The notes under the pieces: model-generated
Told to the model about the DNA's origin: nothing
What the model saw: only the letters and a program-made list of their open reading frames with translations
The model's database searches: none
Shown: in pieces, positions 8,544 through 17,176 of the stretch
How positions within the stretch are numbered: the stretch's first letter is position 1
Layout: every line of letters starts with the position of its first letter
Assembly (NCBI RefSeq): GCF_009906855.1
Contig: NZ_CP047650.1
Coordinates: forward strand, 496,001-560,000
Reading direction: 5' to 3'
Source: Xylophilus rhododendri
GTDB taxonomy: Bacteria > Pseudomonadota > Gammaproteobacteria > Burkholderiales > Burkholderiaceae_C
Length of the DNA stretch: 64,000 nt
Translations under genes and position numbers: made by a program

Positions 8544-9893
8544 ATGAGCTTTCCCATTTCGGCGACCAACATACTCACGGACAACCTGGATCGTGCTCGG
8601 CGTTTCCTGTTTCCCGGAATGCAAGACAGTTCCGCAGCGGCCAAGGATAAAATCCCCACGAGCGTTGCGGACACGGTGTACAAAGACAGTTTGAAGGATA
8701 TCGGCGAGATCAGCCCGAAAATGATCGACCTGCTCGGACTCAAGCGCGACGATGTCGCCAAGTCCGGAGAGGTGCATTACGGCGAACCCTTTAGGGCAAA
8801 ACGTGCCGCTTTGAGCGATCCAAATGCACCAGTTCCGAAAAGCGTTTTTCGAGCTTCAGCGGGTTTGCAGCCCGCTGCCGCCCCGGATATCAGAGCCGAC
8901 CAAGCTGAGGTGCCCACGGCGAGCGAAGGACTGACTGAAGAGATGCAGATTCGGCTCGACGGCACTGTCAGCAACGCAGTCGCTGCATTTCTCGAGGAAA
9001 CGGGGCAGCCCGGCGTGGATCTGGATGACAGTGATGAGCCGGCAGCCAAGGCTGCGGCCGCATTGGGCCGGCAGATAGCCCGCGCGGTCAAACCGCATCT
9101 CACTGAATATGAGCTGAAGCTGCTGGGCTCCAGCTCGCCATTCACCGATGCTTTCAAGGGCTGGGTGGAGGTCTATGCCTACCGTTTGACCTTTGGAAAT
9201 CTGGACTACACAGAGGACGGGAAAAAACTCGTCGCCTGGGCCAGGCAGGAAGCGGCGCAGGTGGAAGCGCAATCCGATAACCCGAGGAGGCAGAATTCGC
9301 TGGCGTACGGTTATGAAGGCGGCCTTGAATCGGAACGAGGCGGTACACGACGCCGCCCGGCGCCGCTCGACGCTTATCCGAACAAGCAGGATATGGAAAG
9401 CTACGCACCCTGTGGCAAGTTTGTGCGCCTTTACCAATTCAACCCCCACATCGGAGATTATGCGACTGTTTACACCCGGGTCGATCCCGAGGATTGCCGA
9501 GGCAACAAGGATACCGACATTGCATACCAGCTCGGAAGGTTTTTCACGCACACTTCTCACCTGAATGTCAAATTCCATATTACAGACATGGAGAATCTTC
9601 CGTATGGTGTTGAAGTGCCGACCGGCGACAACGCCTGGAGTCGAAATTGCGGCCCCGACAACATATTGACTGCCGACAATAACCGGTGGGAATGGTTCGG
9701 CAAGGGAGCCCCGGAGTGCCCGCCTTACGTTTCCAACCTCGCGAAGTGGCGGGATCATTTGAAATCCTTTATGAGCACGGATTTCTGGGCCGCATTGCCG
9801 GATGGCAATCTCCCCAAGGCGCTGCCGAAACGCCTACTTACGAGCTCGGCTTTGCGAACTCCCTCGCGCCCGAGCAATTCAACTCGCGCTTGA
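8544..9893 (+). CDS. AP6, NCGPDN-family array protein (449 aa)
   Basis: Second subgroup, with AP2 and AP7: SLKDIGEISPKMIDLLGL 49-66, GEVHYGEPFRAKRA 75-88, TEEMQIRLDGTVSNAV 131-146, WVEVYAY 207-213. The four cysteines are 290, 318, 369 and 392. It carries about 25 extra residues after the KRA site compared with AP7, rich in Ala and Pro. The tail after CPPYVS is basic and Ser/Pro-rich. It begins 58 bases after AP5, with cggaaatcatc before the ATG, almost the same leader as AP7 and AP2. No signal peptide or membrane segment. Function unknown. Confidence 0.8.
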   Translation: MSFPISATNILTDNLDRARRFLFPGMQDSSAAAKDKIPTSVADTVYKDSLKDIGEISPKMIDLLGLKRDDVAKSGEVHYGEPFRAKRAALSDPNAPVPKSVFRASAGLQPAAAPDIRADQAEVPTASEGLTEEMQIRLDGTVSNAVAAFLEETGQPGVDLDDSDEPAAKAAAALGRQIARAVKPHLTEYELKLLGSSSPFTDAFKGWVEVYAYRLTFGNLDYTEDGKKLVAWARQEAAQVEAQSDNPRRQNSLAYGYEGGLESERGGTRRRPAPLDAYPNKQDMESYAPCGKFVRLYQFNPHIGDYATVYTRVDPEDCRGNKDTDIAYQLGRFFTHTSHLNVKFHITDMENLPYGVEVPTGDNAWSRNCGPDNILTADNNRWEWFGKGAPECPPYVSNLAKWRDHLKSFMSTDFWAALPDGNLPKALPKRLLTSSALRTPSRPSNSTRA

Positions 9894-9934
9894 GCACTCG
9901 CCAAAATCCGCGGCGTGGAACAAAAGGAGATGCC

Positions 9935-9985
9935 ATGATTTCCAGCGCCACGCTCGCGGGTATTCGTCAACACCGATTTTCCTGA
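9935..9985 (+). CDS. 16-codon open frame with a strong ribosome site, just before AP7
   Basis: ATG at 9935 is preceded by AAAAGGAGATGCC, the best Shine-Dalgarno sequence in the array. The peptide MISSATLAGIRQHRFS ends in TGA at 9983-9985, ten bases before the AP7 start, and the stop runs into GGAGATCATC, the AP7 ribosome site. It may be a coupling leader for AP7 or the remaining start of a deleted member. It is very short, so translation is a guess from the ribosome site alone. Confidence 0.3.
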   Translation: MISSATLAGIRQHRFS

Positions 9986-9995
9986 GGAGATCATC

Positions 9996-11231
9996 ATGGG
10001 CTTTCCACTCACGGCAGGAAACGCCATGGCGACCAAGCTGGTCGGCATGCCCCGTTTCCCGTTTCGAGGGACGCAAGACAGCGCCGCCACGGCGGAAAAA
10101 AGAATCCTGATGAGCGTTGCGGATTCGGCTCACGTCAACAACCTGGAAAATATCGGGGCCATCAGCTCGGAAATGGTGGACCTGCTCCAACTCCGACCCG
10201 GCGCCATTGCCGGAGCCGGCGAGGTGCACTACGACGATTCATTTAAAATGAAACGCGCTCTCGAAAAGCAGCCGCCTTCCATCGCGCGAACCAGGCGGCT
10301 GACAGACGACATGCAGATTCTGCTAGACAACACCATCAACAACGCCGTCGGTGCATATCTCGTTGAAATGGGTCAGCCCGGATTTTTCTCCGACAATATT
10401 AAAAACCCTGCAACCAAGGCCGCGATCGACCTGGGCCAAAACATCGCACGTGCCATCAAACCGCACCTCAACGAATATGAACGGCAAATGCTGCGCTCAT
10501 CGTCGGCATTTTCCGCGGCGTTCAAGAATTGGGTGGAAGTCTATGCCTACCGATTGGTTTTTGGCGGTGTCGGCTATGAAGAGGATGGAAAAAACATTGT
10601 CGAATGGGTCAGGCAGGAAGCCGCCCAACTGGATTCGCAGGCCGACTATCCCGCGATTGAAGAATCATTAAGACGAGGTTACAAGGGCGGCCTGCAATCA
10701 AAACTCGTCGGCAAATATCTGCATCAGATACCGCTCAGCGTGTACCCCAACGTCGAGGACATGGAGAACTATGCGCCTTGCAACACGGATGTACTCCTTT
10801 ATGCCGGGAACAAGCGTTCCGGCCAACACTCGGTCATACACGCCCGGGTCGGCCCTGAAAGGTGCAAAGGCAACGTGTATACCGACGCCTCGTACAGGGT
10901 TGCCAGATTTTGGCAACACACCGCAAAAGATCATGTCAGGTTTTCTCTGAATGAAGTTCAAATCGTGCCGCGCGGCGTGGTGTTGCCGACCGGCGAAGAT
11001 ACCTGGAGCCGTAACTGCGGACCGGACAATATATTGACCAGGCGGGGCTCATTCTGGGACTGGTTCAACCATGGGGCGCCGGCGTGCCCGCCCTATGTGT
11101 CCCTCTTCGAGAAATGGCGCGAAACACTGAAAAACGGCATCGTGAACAACTTCAAGGCCACACTACCAAACGGCATGATTCCGCAATCGCCTCCGCGACC
11201 TGCGCCGCCAAAATTGCCGAATCGCGGTTGA
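9996..11231 (+). CDS. AP7, NCGPDN-family array protein (411 aa)
   Basis: Start at 9996 (MGFPLTAGNA) behind GAGGAGATCATC. It is the closest relative of AP6 and AP2: ENIGAISSEMVDLLQL 51-66, GEVHYDDSFKMKRA 75-88, DDMQILLDNTINNAVGAYL 104-122, WVEVYAY 179-185, and cysteines 262, 290, 341 and 364 only. The conserved W(D/E)WF..GAP.CPPYVS block near 354-369 is shared with AP6. The tail is a short proline-rich segment (NGMIPQSPPRPAPPK); AP2 encodes a similar stretch just after its stop codon. Function unknown; probably part of the AP4-AP8 transcript. Confidence 0.8.
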   Translation: MGFPLTAGNAMATKLVGMPRFPFRGTQDSAATAEKRILMSVADSAHVNNLENIGAISSEMVDLLQLRPGAIAGAGEVHYDDSFKMKRALEKQPPSIARTRRLTDDMQILLDNTINNAVGAYLVEMGQPGFFSDNIKNPATKAAIDLGQNIARAIKPHLNEYERQMLRSSSAFSAAFKNWVEVYAYRLVFGGVGYEEDGKNIVEWVRQEAAQLDSQADYPAIEESLRRGYKGGLQSKLVGKYLHQIPLSVYPNVEDMENYAPCNTDVLLYAGNKRSGQHSVIHARVGPERCKGNVYTDASYRVARFWQHTAKDHVRFSLNEVQIVPRGVVLPTGEDTWSRNCGPDNILTRRGSFWDWFNHGAPACPPYVSLFEKWRETLKNGIVNNFKATLPNGMIPQSPPRPAPPKLPNRG

Positions 11232-11260
11232 ACGGCCAAGAGTCAAAAAAAGGAAACACC

Positions 11261-12544
11261 ATGCTTTCCACCGCCAAGGCGACATCGGGCGCCCCCAACC
11301 CGACCGGGTCGCTTTTCAATAAACCATTGGACCCTATAGGCACCATCAGCCCGGACTTGCGTTCATTCGGCGGTCTGGGCCCGGTGGCCATTGAAATTTT
11401 GGAGCTTATGCGGGCGAAAGCCGACGCACCGCAGCCTCTGAAACACCGGCCAGTTCCTGTTCTCGACCAGAACCGTCTTCCCCCGCAGGAAATCGGCTGG
11501 GAAACAGCGGAACTGCTCGGAATGCACAGCCGATCCGGTGTTGAAGACGCCGGCTTCGATCAACCACGGGCGATGCCAAGGGCCAAACGGGTGGCGACTG
11601 CGTCCAAGGAGGATCTGGAGACCGCCGCGCGCTATTCGGTGCAGGGGTTTAGGCACGAGGTGGGCCTGCCCGACCTGTCCGTGCCAGCGCCCGAAACGCC
11701 GCTATCGACTCAGGCGCTGCGCAACGGCAGGGATTTTGCCCAGCAAATCAAACCGCTGCTCAACGATTTCGAAGCGCATATCGTGCGCTCGCAGCCCGCG
11801 TCCACCTTCGTGCGGGCACTGGAGGGATGGGCCGAGGTGTCCGGCTACAAGATGGTGGCCTCGGGCTTTCCATTCACCCAGACCCCGGCCAGCATCCTGA
11901 ACATGGTGCGCTCCGAGGCGGCGCAGATGGATGCGGAGGCAGACAACCCCGAAGAGGAAGGGTGGAGACGCAGCGGCTTTCGGGGCGGGATGTCCTCAGT
12001 GTTCCTCCATTTTCACAGCAAGCCCTCGATGAGTGGTGTCTACTCCTATCCCAGCAATGAAGACGTCATGAGATACGCGCCCTGTGGCGCAACGGTGGTG
12101 CTTTTCGGTCCGGTGCAGAATCGCGCGAATTTCGGCCCCAAGATGGTCCAGCCCAAGCCCGGGCAATGCCATGGGAACTGGTTCACGCACAAGGCTTACA
12201 TGGTGGGCAGGCGCGCGAAACATGTGATCGATCCGATATTCTCGCTCGATGAATTGCAAGCGGCGCCATTCAACTTCCAAGGCCTGCTGAGCCCCAACGT
12301 CAAGGGGCGCAACTGCGGGTCGGGCAATGTCCTCACCAAGGAGTTTCAATGGTGGCATCTGAGAAAGAGCGCCCCGGAGTGCCCGCCTTATGAGTCGCCG
12401 CATAAAAAACAGAGAAACCAGCTGAAAGCCGCGATGCGGGAGTCACTCGAAAAAAAGCACGCGACGCGCCAGTTCGACGATATGTTCGAGATGCCACCGG
12501 AAATGAGCCAGAACAGCTTCCAGCCGCGCCGCCCTGGCTTTTGA
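11261..12544 (+). CDS. AP8, divergent last member of the array (427 aa)
   Basis: The frame opens inside AP7, but the ATG at 11261 follows AAAAAGGAAACACC and gives a paralog-like N-terminus (MLSTAKATSG). It is the most diverged member: the leader has an extra IGTIS..L segment at 26-33 before the usual EIGWETAELLGM at 77-88, a PRAKRVATAS site at 106-115, LEGWAEVSGYKM at 187-198, and cysteines 275, 303, 352 and 374. The core motif is NCGSGN and the last is CPPYES, so the Asp and Val seen elsewhere are lost. It closes the array; base composition returns to the high-GC background after its stop. Function unknown. Confidence 0.78.
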   Translation: MLSTAKATSGAPNPTGSLFNKPLDPIGTISPDLRSFGGLGPVAIEILELMRAKADAPQPLKHRPVPVLDQNRLPPQEIGWETAELLGMHSRSGVEDAGFDQPRAMPRAKRVATASKEDLETAARYSVQGFRHEVGLPDLSVPAPETPLSTQALRNGRDFAQQIKPLLNDFEAHIVRSQPASTFVRALEGWAEVSGYKMVASGFPFTQTPASILNMVRSEAAQMDAEADNPEEEGWRRSGFRGGMSSVFLHFHSKPSMSGVYSYPSNEDVMRYAPCGATVVLFGPVQNRANFGPKMVQPKPGQCHGNWFTHKAYMVGRRAKHVIDPIFSLDELQAAPFNFQGLLSPNVKGRNCGSGNVLTKEFQWWHLRKSAPECPPYESPHKKQRNQLKAAMRESLEKKHATRQFDDMFEMPPEMSQNSFQPRRPGF

Positions 12545-12753
12545 CGCATTGCCGGCGCGGTGTGGCGATTTTTCAGGACTGGGCCGGCATGCTGCCAATG
12601 TGCAAAAACAAATAATTCAGGAGCATCCCGGGGGCGGCCTGGCATTGCACGGGTGAAGCGAGCTGGTGCCGGTGGTGCGTTTACGCACATACTCGCGCCG
12701 GCCGCCGGAGGCAGACTCCGGTCTTTCCACAGCCCTGAACTCCAGAAACTCCC

Positions 12754-13188
12754 ATGAGCACCACCAACGTCGTCGCCCTTCCCCAACAGAGCCGCGAGGA
12801 TGCAGCCAAGCTGGTGCTGCGCCTGCTGCTCGGCAGCCTGACGCTGCTGCACGGCATCGCCAAGCTGCAGAGCGGCCCGGGCTTCGTGCTCGGACTGGTG
12901 CAGCAGGCAGGGCTGCCGAGTTTCGTCGCCTACGGTGTCTACATCGGCGAGGTGGTGGCCCCCGTGCTGCTGATCATCGGCCTGTTCACCCGGCCGGCCG
13001 CGCTGATCGTGGTGGTCAACATGCTGGTGGCTTTCAGCCTGGTGCACATGAGCCAGATCTTCACCCTGGGCAAACAGGGCGGCTGGGCGCTGGAGCTGCA
13101 GGGCTTCTTCCTGTTCACCGCCGTGGCGATCGCGCTGCTGGGCGCGGGCCGCTACAGCGTGGGCGGCGTCAACGGCCGCTTCAACTAG
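12754..13188 (+). CDS. DoxX-family membrane protein
   Basis: 144 residues with four hydrophobic segments, of the DoxX/DoxD type (LVLRLLLGSLTLLHGIAKL in the first segment, then YGVYIGEVVAPVLLIIGL and TRPAALIVVVNMLVAFSL). DoxX proteins are small inner-membrane proteins linked to quinone or thiol redox chemistry in a few organisms; the role here is not known. It ends 13 bases before the convergent Crp/Fnr gene. The 209 bases upstream, after AP8, show no clear element apart from G/C-rich sequence. Confidence 0.85.
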   Translation: MSTTNVVALPQQSREDAAKLVLRLLLGSLTLLHGIAKLQSGPGFVLGLVQQAGLPSFVAYGVYIGEVVAPVLLIIGLFTRPAALIVVVNMLVAFSLVHMSQIFTLGKQGGWALELQGFFLFTAVAIALLGAGRYSVGGVNGRFN

Positions 13189-13201
13189 GCGCCGAACCGG
13201 C

Positions 13202-13924
13202 CTAGCCCCGCGCGTCGCCGACCCGGCGCGCCAGGGCCTCGACATCGGTCACCACCAGCGCGCCGGCCTCCTTCTGCAGCAGGCCGGCGCGGACCAGCAA
13301 GGCCAGCTCCCGCGTCACCTGCTCGCGGTTGGTGCTGATCTGGCTGGCCAGCGCCGCATGGCGCGGCGCGGGTTCCAGCCTCGCCTGCTTGCCGGTCACG
13401 CCGACCTCGCGCGCCAGGCGCAGCAACTCGGCCTGCAGGCGATCGCCCACGGCCAGGGTGCTCAGCTCGATCACCCGCTCGCTCAATTGCCGCACCAGCG
13501 CCGCCAGCCGGCGCAGCATGCGTTCGGCCACCACCGGTTCATCTCGCATCAGGGCCATGAAGGCGCCGCGGCCCAGGCTGGCCACGGTGCAGGGCTCCAG
13601 CGTGAAGACATCGGCCGAACGCGGGCCTTCGTCGATCGCCGCCAAGTCGCCGAACAGTTCGCCCGGGCCATGGTCGCGGAAGGTCACCTGCCGGCCGCCG
13701 GCCGAATAGATGGCGATGCGCACCTGGCCCGAAACGATGAAGAACACCTCCGGCTCGCGCCCCGCCGCATCGCCCGCGGACGAGCGCAGCAGCAGCGGAT
13801 GGCGGGCCGCCACCTGGTGCCAGGCGCAGTCCTGGGCGAGCTGGTCGAGCCGGCTGTCGGACAAGCCGGCGAAGAGTTCGATGCCGCGCAGGGCGAGGCT
13901 GGATCGGCGGGGAGGCTGGTTCAT
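13202..13924 (-). CDS. Crp/Fnr-family transcriptional regulator
   Basis: 240 residues. The start at 13924 (MNQPPRRSSLALRGIELFAG) is chosen because the cyclic-nucleotide-binding beta-roll begins directly after it. FIVSGQVRIAIYS and GELFGDLAAIDEGPRSAD are typical of the cNMP pocket, the latter keeping G-E-L...R-S-A. The C-terminal winged helix contains SQISTNREQVTRELA, the recognition helix. There is no Fnr-type cysteine cluster. It is divergent from the adenylate cyclase gene at 13967 with only 42 bases between the starts, so sensor output (cAMP) and receptor may work as a pair. The target genes are unknown. Confidence 0.88.
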   Translation of the reverse strand: MNQPPRRSSLALRGIELFAGLSDSRLDQLAQDCAWHQVAARHPLLLRSSAGDAAGREPEVFFIVSGQVRIAIYSAGGRQVTFRDHGPGELFGDLAAIDEGPRSADVFTLEPCTVASLGRGAFMALMRDEPVVAERMLRRLAALVRQLSERVIELSTLAVGDRLQAELLRLAREVGVTGKQARLEPAPRHAALASQISTNREQVTRELALLVRAGLLQKEAGALVVTDVEALARRVGDARG

Positions 13925-13966
13925 GCAGGCGGGTGTGGGCGCTGAATTATGCTGAGGGACTCCCGT

Positions 13967-15601
13967 ATGAGCGACGCCCCGTCCCACCGTTCCCTGCCCG
14001 CCCGGTTTCCCGGCCAGCGCCAGCTGCGCTGGGCCAGCGGCCTGGTGCTGCTGGCCTATACCGGGCTGCATCTGCTGGACCATGCGCTGGGGCTGGTATC
14101 GCTGGCCGTGGCCGATCTCGTGCTGGCACTGGTGCGCGGCTTCTGGCACGGCGCCTTCGGCAGCCTGCTGCTGTACGGCGCGGCCAGCCTGCACCTGGTG
14201 CTGGCCTTCGTGGGGGTGTGGGAGCGGCGCAGCCTGCGCCTGCCGGCCACCGAGGCGATCCGCATCCTGCTGGGTTTCGCCCTGCCCCTGCTGCTGGCCG
14301 GCCATCTGGCGGCGATGCGCTGGGCCTACGAGGCCTACGGGCTGGACCCGGACTACGCACGGGCGATCCGCGGCATCTGGAGCCCCCGCGCGGCCGCCTT
14401 CCAGCTCTGCATGATGGCGGCCGCCTGGGCCCATGGCTGCCTGGGCCTGCACATGGCGCTGCGGGCGCGGATGGCCTGGCGGCGGATGTTCCCCCTCGTG
14501 CTCTGCCTGATGGTGCTGCTGCCGGTGCTGGCCACCCTGGGTTTCGTGGCCATGGGCCGCGAGATCGCCTGGACCGGAGCCCCGGCGCAAATGCCCACCG
14601 CCGCCCAGAGCGCGGCCGCCTCGCAGGTGGCGCGTACCGGTTCTGCCGTCTACCTGGTGCTGCTCGCCCTGCTGCTGGCATCGAGGGCGCTGCGCGCGCG
14701 CTGGCAGCGTGCGGCGCCGCAGGCCTGGATCACCCTGCACTACCCCGGCCGGCAGCTGCGTGTGCCGCGCGGCTGGAGCGTGCTGGAGGCCAGCCGCGAG
14801 CATGGCATCGCCCATCTCTCGGTCTGCGGCGGGCGCGCCCGCTGCTCCACCTGCCGCGTGCGGGTGAACGGCCCGGCCTCGGCGCTGCCGGCCATGGGCC
14901 ACGACGAAGCCCAGACCCTGGCCCGGGTCAAGGCACCGCCCGACGTACGCCTGGCCTGCCAGCTGCGGCCGCTGGCCGACATCACCGTGCTGCCGCTCTT
15001 TGTGCCCGGCGCCCGCGAGGCCGCCGGCCGGGTGGGCCGCGAGCGCGACGTGGCCATCCTCTTCGTGGACCTGCGGCGCTGGTCCGGCCTGTCGGAGCGC
15101 CAGTGGCCTTTCGACTTGGTCTACACGCTGGACCGCTATTTCGAGATCGTCGGCGGTGCGGTGCAGGACAGCGGCGGCACCGCCAACCAGTTCATCGGCG
15201 ACAGCGTGATGGCCATCTTCGGCCTGGAGACCGACCTGCCCACCGCCTGCCGCCAGGCCGTGGCCGCCGCCCGCCTGATCGGCCAGCGCATGGATGCATG
15301 GAGCGCCGCCTTCGAGCGCGAGTTCGGCCAGCCGATCGCCTTCGGCATGGGCCTGCATGCCGGCCGCGCGGTGGTGGCCGAGGTGGGCTGGCAGGACAGC
15401 ACCACCTTCAGCGCGGTGGGCGAGGTGGTCAACACCGCGAGCCGGCTGCAGGACCATTCCAAGACCTCGGCCGGGCGACTGGTGATGTCGGTCTTCGTGG
15501 CGCAGCAGGCCGGGCTGCCGGTGCCGCCCGGCGAGGTGGAGCGGGTGAACGTGCGCGGCCGCGGCGAGCCCCTGGACGTGCTGCACGCCGCCCTCGCCTG
15601 A
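13967..15601 (+). CDS. Membrane adenylate/guanylate cyclase with a 2Fe-2S ferredoxin domain
   Basis: About 544 residues. The start at 13967 (MSDAPSHRSL) has GAGGGA at a proper distance; an in-frame ATG lies six codons earlier. Residues 1-235 hold about six membrane helices with histidines inside or near helices (LHLLDH, SLHLVLAF, GHLAAMR, HGCLGLHM), resembling the cytochrome b anchor of succinate dehydrogenase and suggesting haem binding. Next comes a plant-type ferredoxin domain with CGGRARCSTC and a later LAC, the four-cysteine 2Fe-2S set. The C-terminal class III cyclase has ILFVDLRRWSGLSE, GGTANQFIGDSVMAIFG and FSAVGEVVNTASRL. It probably makes cAMP in response to redox state, read by the divergent Crp/Fnr protein. 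The haem is an inference. Confidence 0.85.
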   Translation: MSDAPSHRSLPARFPGQRQLRWASGLVLLAYTGLHLLDHALGLVSLAVADLVLALVRGFWHGAFGSLLLYGAASLHLVLAFVGVWERRSLRLPATEAIRILLGFALPLLLAGHLAAMRWAYEAYGLDPDYARAIRGIWSPRAAAFQLCMMAAAWAHGCLGLHMALRARMAWRRMFPLVLCLMVLLPVLATLGFVAMGREIAWTGAPAQMPTAAQSAAASQVARTGSAVYLVLLALLLASRALRARWQRAAPQAWITLHYPGRQLRVPRGWSVLEASREHGIAHLSVCGGRARCSTCRVRVNGPASALPAMGHDEAQTLARVKAPPDVRLACQLRPLADITVLPLFVPGAREAAGRVGRERDVAILFVDLRRWSGLSERQWPFDLVYTLDRYFEIVGGAVQDSGGTANQFIGDSVMAIFGLETDLPTACRQAVAAARLIGQRMDAWSAAFEREFGQPIAFGMGLHAGRAVVAEVGWQDSTTFSAVGEVVNTASRLQDHSKTSAGRLVMSVFVAQQAGLPVPPGEVERVNVRGRGEPLDVLHAALA

Positions 15602-15619
15602 AAGAGCAAGGGCCGCCGC

Positions 15620-17176
15620 TCAGTGCTGCGCCTGCCCCAGCCGGAACACCTCGACCACCCGCACCAGCGCCTGGGCCTGCTCACGCAGGCTCTCCGCCGC
15701 CGCCGTGCTCTGCTCGACCATGGCGGCGTTCTGCTGGATCGACTGGTCCATCTGGTTGACCGCCTCGCCGATCTGCTGCACGCCCGCCGTCTGCTCGGCG
15801 CTGGCCGCGCTGATCTCGCCCATGATGTCGGCCACCCGCTTGATCGAATCGACGATCTCCTCCATCGCCCGGCCCGACTGGTCGGCCAGGCCGGTGCCGC
15901 GCGACACCCGCTCGACGCTGCTGCCGATCAGTCCCTTGATCTCCTTGGCCGCCGCCGCCGAGCGCCCGGCCAGGCTGCGCACCTCGCTGGCCACCACGGC
16001 GAAGCCGCGTCCCTGCTCGCCTGCGCGCGCGGCCTCGACCGCGGCATTGAGGGCCAGGATGTTGGTCTGAAAGGCGATGCCGTCGATCACGCCGATGATG
16101 TCCACGATGCGGTGCGAGCTGTCGTGGATGTCCTTCATCGTGCCCACCATCTCGGAGGTCACGCCGCCGCCGTCCACCGCCACCGTGCGCGCCGCCAGCG
16201 CGAGCCGGTTGGCCTGCGTGGCGTTGTCGGCGTTCTGCCTGACGGTGGAGTTCAGCTCTTCCATGGAGGCCGCGGTTTCCTCGATAGCGCTGGCCTGGGA
16301 TTCGGTGCGCCGGCTCATGTCGCCGTTGCTGGACGCCACTTCGGCGCTGGTGGTGCGGATGATGTCGGCCGACTGGCGCACCTCGGACACGATCCGGCTC
16401 AGGCTGGCGTTCATGCCGCGCAGCGAGGCCATCAGTTCGGAGAGTTCGTCCCGGCCCTCCACCACGATGCGCTGCGACAGGTCGCCGTTGGCGATGTCGT
16501 TGGCCAGCGTGGCGGCCGCGGCCACCGGCACGGTGATGGAGCGCGTCAGCACGCGGGCCAGCACCAGGGCCAGCACCAGCATGAGCACACCGATGCCGGC
16601 CAGGCGCAGGCGGCTGGCGGCGATCTCGGCGTCGATGGACTTCGCCACCTCGTCGATGGCCGAACGCTGCTGGTCCACATAGGCCTGCATGGCCGCGACA
16701 TAAGGCGGTATCGAGGGTTCGAATTCGCTGTTCAGGATGCGCCGGGCCTCGTCGGCATTGCCCTCGCGCTTGGCCGTCATCATGCGTTCGCGCACCGAGA
16801 TGTAGACCTTGCGGGTGCTCTCGATGTTCTCGAACAGCTTCTTCTCGGTGGCATCCATCGGGAAGGCCTGGATCGCCTTGGCGATCTCCGCGCTGCGCGC
16901 CGAGGAGGCCTTGGCCTCTTCGGTGAAGGTCTTCTCCAGATCCGGATCGCTGGCCCGGCTGATCGCCTTGATCCGGCTCATCACCGACATCATGTTGCGC
17001 GACCACTCCTCCGTCAGGCGCTCCTTGGCCAGCGGCGTGGCCATCATCGCGCGGGTGGAGGCGGCGATGTCGTTGAGGCTCCAGACCGCCACCGCCAGCA
17101 TGGCGGCCGAAAGGATGATGATCGCGGCGAATGCACCGCCGAGTCGGGTGCCGATGCGGAGTCTGCTGAGTTGCAC
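15620..17176 (-). CDS. Methyl-accepting chemotaxis protein
   Basis: 518 residues from a GTG at 17176 (AAGG six bases upstream); the frame continues further up without support. Order: membrane helix near 10-30, a periplasmic four-helix-bundle ligand domain to about 185 with EEWSRNMMSVMSRIKAI, a second membrane helix (GIGVLMLVLALVLARVL), HAMP, and a cytoplasmic signalling domain. The hairpin tip is intact: FQTNILALNAAVEAARAGEQ followed by GRGFAVVASEVRSLAGRS. The C-terminus lacks the CheR-binding pentapeptide. It would sense an unknown ligand and control CheA. No other chemotaxis genes are nearby. Confidence 0.92.
   Translation of the reverse strand: MQLSRLRIGTRLGGAFAAIIILSAAMLAVAVWSLNDIAASTRAMMATPLAKERLTEEWSRNMMSVMSRIKAISRASDPDLEKTFTEEAKASSARSAEIAKAIQAFPMDATEKKLFENIESTRKVYISVRERMMTAKREGNADEARRILNSEFEPSIPPYVAAMQAYVDQQRSAIDEVAKSIDAEIAASRLRLAGIGVLMLVLALVLARVLTRSITVPVAAAATLANDIANGDLSQRIVVEGRDELSELMASLRGMNASLSRIVSEVRQSADIIRTTSAEVASSNGDMSRRTESQASAIEETAASMEELNSTVRQNADNATQANRLALAARTVAVDGGGVTSEMVGTMKDIHDSSHRIVDIIGVIDGIAFQTNILALNAAVEAARAGEQGRGFAVVASEVRSLAGRSAAAAKEIKGLIGSSVERVSRGTGLADQSGRAMEEIVDSIKRVADIMGEISAASAEQTAGVQQIGEAVNQMDQSIQQNAAMVEQSTAAAESLREQAQALVRVVEVFRLGQAQH

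Noticed and set aside
1..12544. Search for CRISPR, integrase, tRNA or insertion sequence at the array borders
   Set aside because: None seen; no direct evidence for a mobile element carrying the array.
13202..15586. 794-residue open frame covering the cyclase region on the minus strand
   Set aside because: Only the last 240 residues form a protein (Crp/Fnr); the rest is His/Gln/Gly-rich antisense of the cyclase gene.
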